Shown here: piece by piece, positions 57,829 through 64,000 of the stretch
Layout: every line of letters starts with the position of its first letter
Position numbering within the stretch: the stretch's first letter is position 1
Assembly (NCBI GenBank): GCA_019914945.1
Contig: CM034106.1
Location: 5,208,001 to 5,272,000, forward strand
Source: Typha latifolia
Lineage: Eukaryota > Streptophyta > Magnoliopsida > Poales > Typhaceae
DNA: 64,000 nucleotides
Direction of reading: 5' to 3'
Position numbers and translations under genes: made by a program
The notes under the pieces: model-generated
Database searches by the model: none
Told to the model about the DNA's origin: nothing
Seen by the model: only the letters and a program-made list of their open reading frames with translations

Positions 57829-59938
57829 CATTCGACCTGTATTATACAATTCATCGTCTAATACAACAGAGTACAAATATCAAATACTGATACAACTTAA
57901 TTCCTATATAAACTATCATCTATACCATCTCGCATCTATAGCTTAACTCATCATTGCTCTAAAATATCTTCTCAAGATATCTCAAGTCGCTATCACATAC
58001 CACGTATCTGAGGGGGTTAAAAAAGAAATAAAGTGAGTCATGAGCAAAAGGCTCGGTGAATAGACATTACCCCGAATCAGTGATATCAAACAGAAAGTAA
58101 ATCATGTACTAGATAATATGAATCAAAAAGAGCATTATGTCATGAATGAGTATATAAATGTTCCTCAATAATACATAAATGAAAAATAGATAACATGTCA
58201 TGTCATAACTGATAGAATATATAACCCTCGACAATGTATAAATAAATCTCCATGTCATACCATCATCATAACTCTCTTTCAAATATGGCACATGATGTAT
58301 GCCGACCATGACCATGCAATGATATCAAATGCAACTATATATAATGCATATTGATCACTCAATAATCAGGTAACCAAATGATAATAAAATCATATGCTTA
58401 GAGCATACTTTGCCATCCGCAAAGAGTATCTCAAATATAATTATACCCTGCCATCCGCTAATGGTATCAACATCCATCCAGACCGGGCACCCTTCTAGCT
58501 GATAGAAATCTCGTGAGAATAACTCACCACATATGCCTTGGCGAATGTCTATTGCGCACACAGACTAACGACCTCAGATGTAAGGCCAACAGGATCGCGA
58601 CTATGTCGAGCGATCAATCATCCACCAAGCGCGTCCTAACCCTCGCGCCCACTTGGGTATCTTCACGCTTTCTATCAACTATCCTATCAATCACATTTCA
58701 TGCTTTCTTTCTAAATGACAGATCAAATGCATATATCCAGTACGATAATAAGTCAATGCATAACAGGAATTTAGGTAGAATAGGAATCAAGAGAAAATGA
58801 TGCAATGTAGTCTCCAACTATATCATCAACACATGCATACCCATGCTAATTTATTACATGCATACTCATGTTACAGATCAACTCGGTAAACAATCATAAT
58901 AGTAGAATCATCTCTAATCATCTCTATATATATCACCAATGTACTCATATCCCAAATCAGCATAATCGAATGCATGATAAAATATGCTCGATTATAATCA
59001 TCTCTAGAAAAAATCATATAATCATGCTGGAGGCCAAAACATACATGTACATAAATATATAATATAACATAATTTGATAAATGCGTCTAAGGGATATGAC
59101 TACTCACATCTTATCAGAAGACTCAACACACATATCCCTCGGATCCATCAATCAACCGCCACTCGACGTTGGTGAGATCCTCTGGGTCTCAAATAAGGGG
59201 GTTCAGAGTCTAAAAATATTTAAGTAACTTAAAGTTAGTTGTTTATCTGATTATAATTCGTTCGAGTGAAATATGATATTTTATTAGGTTTAATATTGAT
59301 TAGATTTATAGGATAAATTTAATTGTGGCAATATTAATATTCTATTTATATTTATTTAATAAAATCCTAATTTGGTAATTATAGAAATAAGTATATAGTA
59401 ATTTATCTCCTTTTTATAAATAACCAAGACGACTATATATATAATTTAATAAAAATATAATTATAGAATAATATTATTACTAGTTATTTTGTAATACTTA
59501 CTTTTTATTTAACTAATCCTAGATTATACATAAAATAATCATTATCCTATTATACAAAAATAATCTGCAATTCTAGTATTCCATTTTATACAAACTATTA
59601 GACAATACTAATATACTAAAAATAGACATATATAATATAAGTTAAATATAAATATAAGACTACATATATTCACTAATAAATAATAACTAAAACTCTAAAT
59701 AAATGTATAGGCAATATTTATAATTGTAATTAATAAATTATTATACTAAAATGCTTACTAAAATTATATTAGTTATAAATTATCAAAATAATTAATTTCC
59801 TAAATAGACTATGTTACTTATCATTAGGAAGTAATTATATAAAAAAATATAATAATAGTCCTCTTCCAACACTGTTTGCTACACAATAAGAGGAGGAGGA
59901 GGGCCAAGAATGGAGAAAAAGAAGAGAGGAAGAAGAAG

Positions 59939-59969
<31 letters not shown>

Positions 59970-60096
59970 AGAAAGAAGAAGAAGAAGAAGAGAAGGAGAA
60001 GGAAGGGAGGCTCACCTAGGCTGCGGCGGTGGCGGCGGCGACAGCGACAGCGGCGGCTGGTGTTGATAAGAGAAGGGAGAGAGCTCAAGAGAGAGA

Positions 60097-60145
<49 letters not shown>

Positions 60146-60382
60146 GGTAAGAGAGAGAGAAGGTGGTGCAGCGGCAACGACGGCGACAACGAGAAGCCGT
60201 CGGGGAGGAGAGAAAGAGAGGAGGGTAGAGAAAGAACGAGGGAGTTAGAGAGAGAGAAGGTGGTGAGAAAGGGAGAGGTGATAGAGAGAGAGTGGAGGGT
60301 AAGAGAGAGAATGAGGGAGTTAGAGAAAGAGAAGGTGGTGCGGCGGCGACGACGGCAGTAGGCCGGCGTCGGCAAGGGAAGG

Positions 60383-60413
<31 letters not shown>

Positions 60414-60841
60414 GATCGAAAGAGAGAGAGATTTAGAGGGAGAAAGAGAGAGGCGGTGAGGGTGGTGCTGCGGCGGCGACGACGGCGGCAGACAGGCGTC
60501 GGCAAGAAAATATGTGAGAAAAGAGAGAGAGAGGGAGAGAGAGAATATGTGAGAGAGAAAGAGAGAGAGATATATATATATATATATATATAAAGAGAGA
60601 GAGAAAGGGAAGGCAGTGGAGGAGAGGGAAGGGCGGCAGCGGCGGGGCCGCCGCAGGCTAGTTGGTCCGGCCCGGTTGGCCGGGCCGGCGGTTGTGGGCG
60701 CATGTGGCGCCCCCAACACGCGCCCACGTTGCATGGCATGAGCTCGTGCCATGCAACACCAATATTTTTTTTATTTTTATTTTTTTATTTCTTTCTTTTT
60801 GTCTTTTTTTTATTTATACATTATTATTATTTATTATATTA

Positions 60842-60874
<33 letters not shown>

Positions 60875-60897
60875 TGGTTATTACAACATCTTCTTAA
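57829..60897 (-). mobile_element. 3 kb segment replacing the copia integrase core
   Basis: The segment starts in the middle of the copia VCGPC motif and ends before its GYSNNSRA text. Its first part (about 57,829-58,140) is homologous to 63,582-63,880, with shared CTTCTCAAGATATCTCAAGT and GAGTCATGAG.AAA. Its last part is a GA-rich and GC-rich block (60,000-60,700), an (AT)n and an (ATT)n tract, and a near-perfect 30-bp palindrome (60,728-60,757, around CATGAGCTCGTG). No conserved protein is visible. It may be a truncated long LTR or a leader region of a large gypsy element, in minus orientation; this is inferred. Confidence 0.5.
60000..60620. repeat. GA-rich block with GCGGCGGCGACGACGG tandem units
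   Basis: Pure (AG)n tracts (for example about 60,103-60,142) alternate with three copies of a unit GGTGGTGC.GCGGC(G/A)(G/A)CGACG ending in CGTCGG, near 60,163, 60,336 and 60,461. This gives long false open frames rich in Ser/Leu or Arg/Glu. Confidence 0.85.
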
Positions 60898-61715
60898 GGT
60901 ATTCTAATAATAGCAGAGCTACAGAGTATTCAATCTTGACACTTCTACTGTTATGGAATCTACTAATGTTATTATAAATGAAACCACTACTGACAAAACT
61001 GAAGTTACTCCTATTTTTGTTCATACAGGTACACATGACGATGACATTGAAAATGAGCTTGATCTATTAATTGAAAAATAAGACGAGGACAAGGTTGAAA
61101 AGAACAAAGATGATTGCAGTATACTAGAACCATCAGTCTGAGTGAAACTAAATAATCTACTGTCACAAGTGATTGGAGACGTGAATGAACCAATAAAGAT
61201 AAGACGACAAATCCAAAGTGAGGTATTATTTACTTGTTATATATCTACTTTTGAACCTAAAAATGTCAAGGAAGCATTGTTAGATAATTCTTGGATCAAT
61301 GCTATGCATGAAGAACTAGAGCAATTTTCTAGGAATGATGTTTGATATTTAGTTCCTAGATCTAAGAATGTGAATATAATTAGAACAAAATGGATATATA
61401 AGAATAAAAGTGATGAAAATGGCAATATAGTTCGAAATAAAGGCAGACTAGTAGCACAGGGGTACACTCAGGTTGAGGATATAGATTTTGATAAGACATT
61501 TGCTCCTGTTGCTAGATTAGAGTCTATTCGTATACTACTTGTCATTTTTGTCATTTAAAATTTAAATTCTTTCAAATGGATATTAAAAGTGCTTTCTTGA
61601 ATGATATTCTAAATGAAGATGTATATGTGAAACAACTTAAAAGTTTCGAAGATCATAAATTTCCTTCTCATATGTTTAAATTGAAAAAATGCCTTCGTAC
61701 TGAAACAACCGAGAA
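60898..61715 (+). mobile_element. Ty1/copia element, 3' part (integrase end and RT)
   Basis: The copia text resumes with YRVFNLDTSTVMESTNV (integrase end), a linker, and [73 protein letters not shown], then, past stops, text for FKWILKV-type and YVKQ. It stops near 61,715, before the YxDD box and RNase H. Together with 57,180-57,828 this is one broken plus-strand copia element. Confidence 0.8.
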
Positions 61716-62270
61716 TGTTGAATTTCACCATTTTAAATTTTAATATTTAATTTATTTGCACGTACAGATCTTTCATAAGTTAACTGACTTGACATTCATA
61801 TAGATTGTACATTACATTTAATAATATTTTATGTCCACTAATTTCTCATTATAAAATATTGCACTAACGAAAAGTAAATGGGTTTCGCATGAATTCAAAT
61901 AGCTAATATCTAACGATGGTCTGACACTAGGTGTTTGAGGTTTAAATTTGGTGTGAAAGTGAGTTAGGGCCTTATTTTATAGATTGGCTAAGTTTGGACT
62001 GGTTTTAATTTGATAAAGAGTCTGAATAGGCAAAAGCCCCAGATCGTGCACACTAAAGCGATTGGGTGGTGGTTGTGCCTACGAGATGGAGCAGTAATTT
62101 AGGGGCTGATGATAAATGAGATGGTCGGCCCTAAGAGAATAGGAGAAATGACAATTGAAGGGAGGAGATGGCCAAACTATATGGTGGAGATCGACTAAGA
62201 TGAACATTTTGTGAGAGAGTTAGGATTAAGGAGAATAATTTAGTATTTATATAATCCTTAAAAAGGGCAA
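61716..62270. other. Gap: no gene recognised
   Basis: AT-rich, probably retrotransposon leader or LTR sequence on composition only. Confidence 0.35.
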
Positions 62271-63334
62271 CCCTCCACATATGTTACGATTCGACTACGT
62301 GAGTTAAGTCAAGCCAAGTTGAGTCTATTTATCTTTTAATTATTTTATGATGTAAGTCTTTTAGACAAGTTTAGTAATGTGAGCCATTAAAGCAAGTCAA
62401 AATAAGTTATGACAGCCCTTAAGACAAATCTAGTTAAGCTAAGCCTAAATAAGTCACGACAACTTTAAGACAAGTCTAATTAAGTCATGTAAGCCTTTAA
62501 AATAAGTTTTGATTCGAGTTGTGTCAACCTTTAGGGCTAGTCCTAGTGGGACTCATTGTAACTAACATCTATATATAGAGGGGTTGGGTTCCTTTGATTC
62601 ATTAAGCCCAACATCTTCTGATGTGACATGTTCAGTCTCGAATATCATCAAATTAGGTCTATATTCAACTCAACCGTATTGATTGACCATGGTGCAACCC
62701 AAATAAAGCTAGCTTATCTGTTTTTTTTTTTTTTGGGCTGTCTCAAATCTAAGGGGAGATGGACTAGTGGTATATCTACTTGAACTGCCCAAGGAGTCAT
62801 GGGGTCACTTAGTCGATATGACTGAGCCCATTAAGGCAAACTCAACAAACCCTGAGCTGACAAGGCTCTTGGCTAGGTGACAAGTTAGATATGATAGGAG
62901 AATGGTAGTGTTGGTTAAGTGGTTGGCAAGTTGATGGAAGAAGCAACCTAAGAACTCAAGTCAAACTTAATGGACCACTTTCTCGAGTGAACTTAGAGAA
63001 CAAATTGAGTAGATGCACATAGAAAGATATTAGGCTTAATGGATTGAGTCTATTTTATCTTATGTGATTATGTGTTAGTTGGAATCTTAGTTGCTTTGGT
63101 AATTTACTTAATTGAGTTAGTTTGCTTATTTCAATGAGTTAGAGTCCGAGTTATCTAGGGCTTGTTTAATTGGTTAAATTAAATCTTAATTAGAGTTTGG
63201 TTAGTCTCTATAAATATGTAGAGAGTGTCCCTTTTAGATTTTATGCAATTATTACATCGTTTTCCCTAATAATAGTTCTCCTTCTCTCTCCCATTTGGTT
63301 TCCTCCCAGCCACCATGACATGATCTAGACCAAT
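62271..63334 (+). repeat. Gypsy LTR fragments related to 2,793-4,010
   Basis: 62,310-62,600 repeats the LTR of the 2.8-3.3 kb region: TCTATTTATCTTTTAATTAT, several AAGACAAGTCTA(G/A)TTAAG units, GGGCTAGTCCTAGTGGGACT, and the TATA region CATCTATATATAGAGG. 63,033-63,200 matches, inverted, the text at 3,900-3,990. Between them (62,620-63,030) is unassigned sequence. Confidence 0.55.
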
Positions 63335-64000
63335 TGTAATGCCCCCGCGCCCACACGGCATGCGCGGTGCACGTGACAGGACAGTGGGGCCGCCACGCAC
63401 ATATACACGCCTGTGGTTACATAATACATCACAAAAAAATCATACTATCAGCCACATAAACTTGTAACATATCCATATCTAAAACCACAACAACCATATT
63501 AGACAACTACATAATCTAGTAGGGCCCATATAGGCTATAATAAACTATCAAGATATAATTAAAATAACTGATACATAAGTACACTATAATCCAACCTGTA
63601 TTATACAAATTATCGTCTATACAACGGAATACAAATATCAAATAATGATACAACTCAATATCTAGATAAACGATCTTCTATACTATCTCATATCTATAGC
63701 TCACATCATCTTTGTTTTAAAGTATCTTCTCAAGATATCTCAAGTCGCTATCACGTACCATAATATCTTTGGGGGAGAGGGGGTTAGAAAAGAAATAAAG
63801 AGAGTCATGAGTAAACGACTTAGTGAATAGACATTATTCTGAATTAGTGATGCCAAACAGAGAGTAAATCATATACTGGAATAATATGAATCGAACGAAG
63901 TATATTGTCATATATGAGCATGTATATATGTATCCTTAATAACATATGTATATATAAATGAAATCAATTCACATGAATGAGCATTTTATGTCCTCAGCCA
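63335..64000 (-). repeat. Second copy of the repeat at 57,829
   Basis: Starting TGTAATGCCCCCGCGCCC, this copy extends about 250 bases beyond the homologous point of the first copy and then matches it from about 63,582 (AACCTGTATTATACAA) to at least 63,880. It runs off the window end. No coding frame. Confidence 0.6.

Noticed and set aside
60012..60752. 246-codon minus-strand open frame rich in Ser, Leu and Pro
   Set aside because: It is produced by GA microsatellites and GC-rich tandem units; no domain and extreme low complexity.

Overview
The window is nuclear DNA from a flowering plant, most likely a non-grass monocot (inferred from long transposon-filled introns, a GC-rich first exon and the repeat types; the species cannot be named). 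One host gene dominates. It lies on the minus strand, is about 45 kb long (53,716 down to 8,466) and encodes a homologue of METHYL-CPG-BINDING DOMAIN PROTEIN 9 (MBD9), a chromatin protein that in Arabidopsis works with the SWR1 (H2A.Z deposition) and ISWI remodelling complexes. Eleven exons can be placed, most with matching splice sites and phases. Together they give about 2,270 residues: a Pro-rich N terminus and first PHD finger (exon 1), a partial MBD (exon 3), FYRN/FYRC-like region (exon 4), DDT-like region (exon 5), bromodomain (exons 7-8), second PHD finger (exon 9), a long WHIM-like and zinc-binding C-terminal region (exon 10), and a short last exon 11.

Almost everything else is transposable elements, layered inside each other. 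Upstream in window coordinates (1-5.2 kb, 3' of MBD9) are decayed Ty3/gypsy pieces, with a solo LTR cut cleanly into an RNase H region. Intron 10 (8.7-15.9 kb) holds hAT-like elements and a Mutator-like element with long terminal inverted repeats that carries a fragment of a sugar-phosphate/nucleotide-sugar translocator gene. Intron 5 (27.0-42.3 kb) holds two Ty3/gypsy elements. The second one contains two solo LTRs with perfect 5-bp target duplications and a DNA transposon carrying a TPLATE-like gene fragment. Intron 1 (45.3-53.1 kb) has no recognised gene but several local tandem duplications.

Beyond the MBD9 promoter (54.04-64 kb) lie a 2.2 kb AT-rich palindromic array with three copies per arm, a 54-bp GC-rich tandem array that appears to be part of a Ty1/copia leader or LTR, and a Ty1/copia element whose integrase core is replaced by a 3 kb segment rich in GA repeats. 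Part of that segment recurs at 63.3-64 kb.

The notable systems are therefore the two gene-capturing DNA transposons inside one chromatin-regulator gene, the clean record of nested insertion dates given by target duplications, and several oddities in MBD9 itself: an apparent one-base frameshift in exon 1, upstream ORFs ending exactly at the start codon, a bromodomain without the usual acetyl-lysine Asn, and an MBD whose N-terminal half is not found. No functional non-coding RNA gene or CRISPR array was seen.
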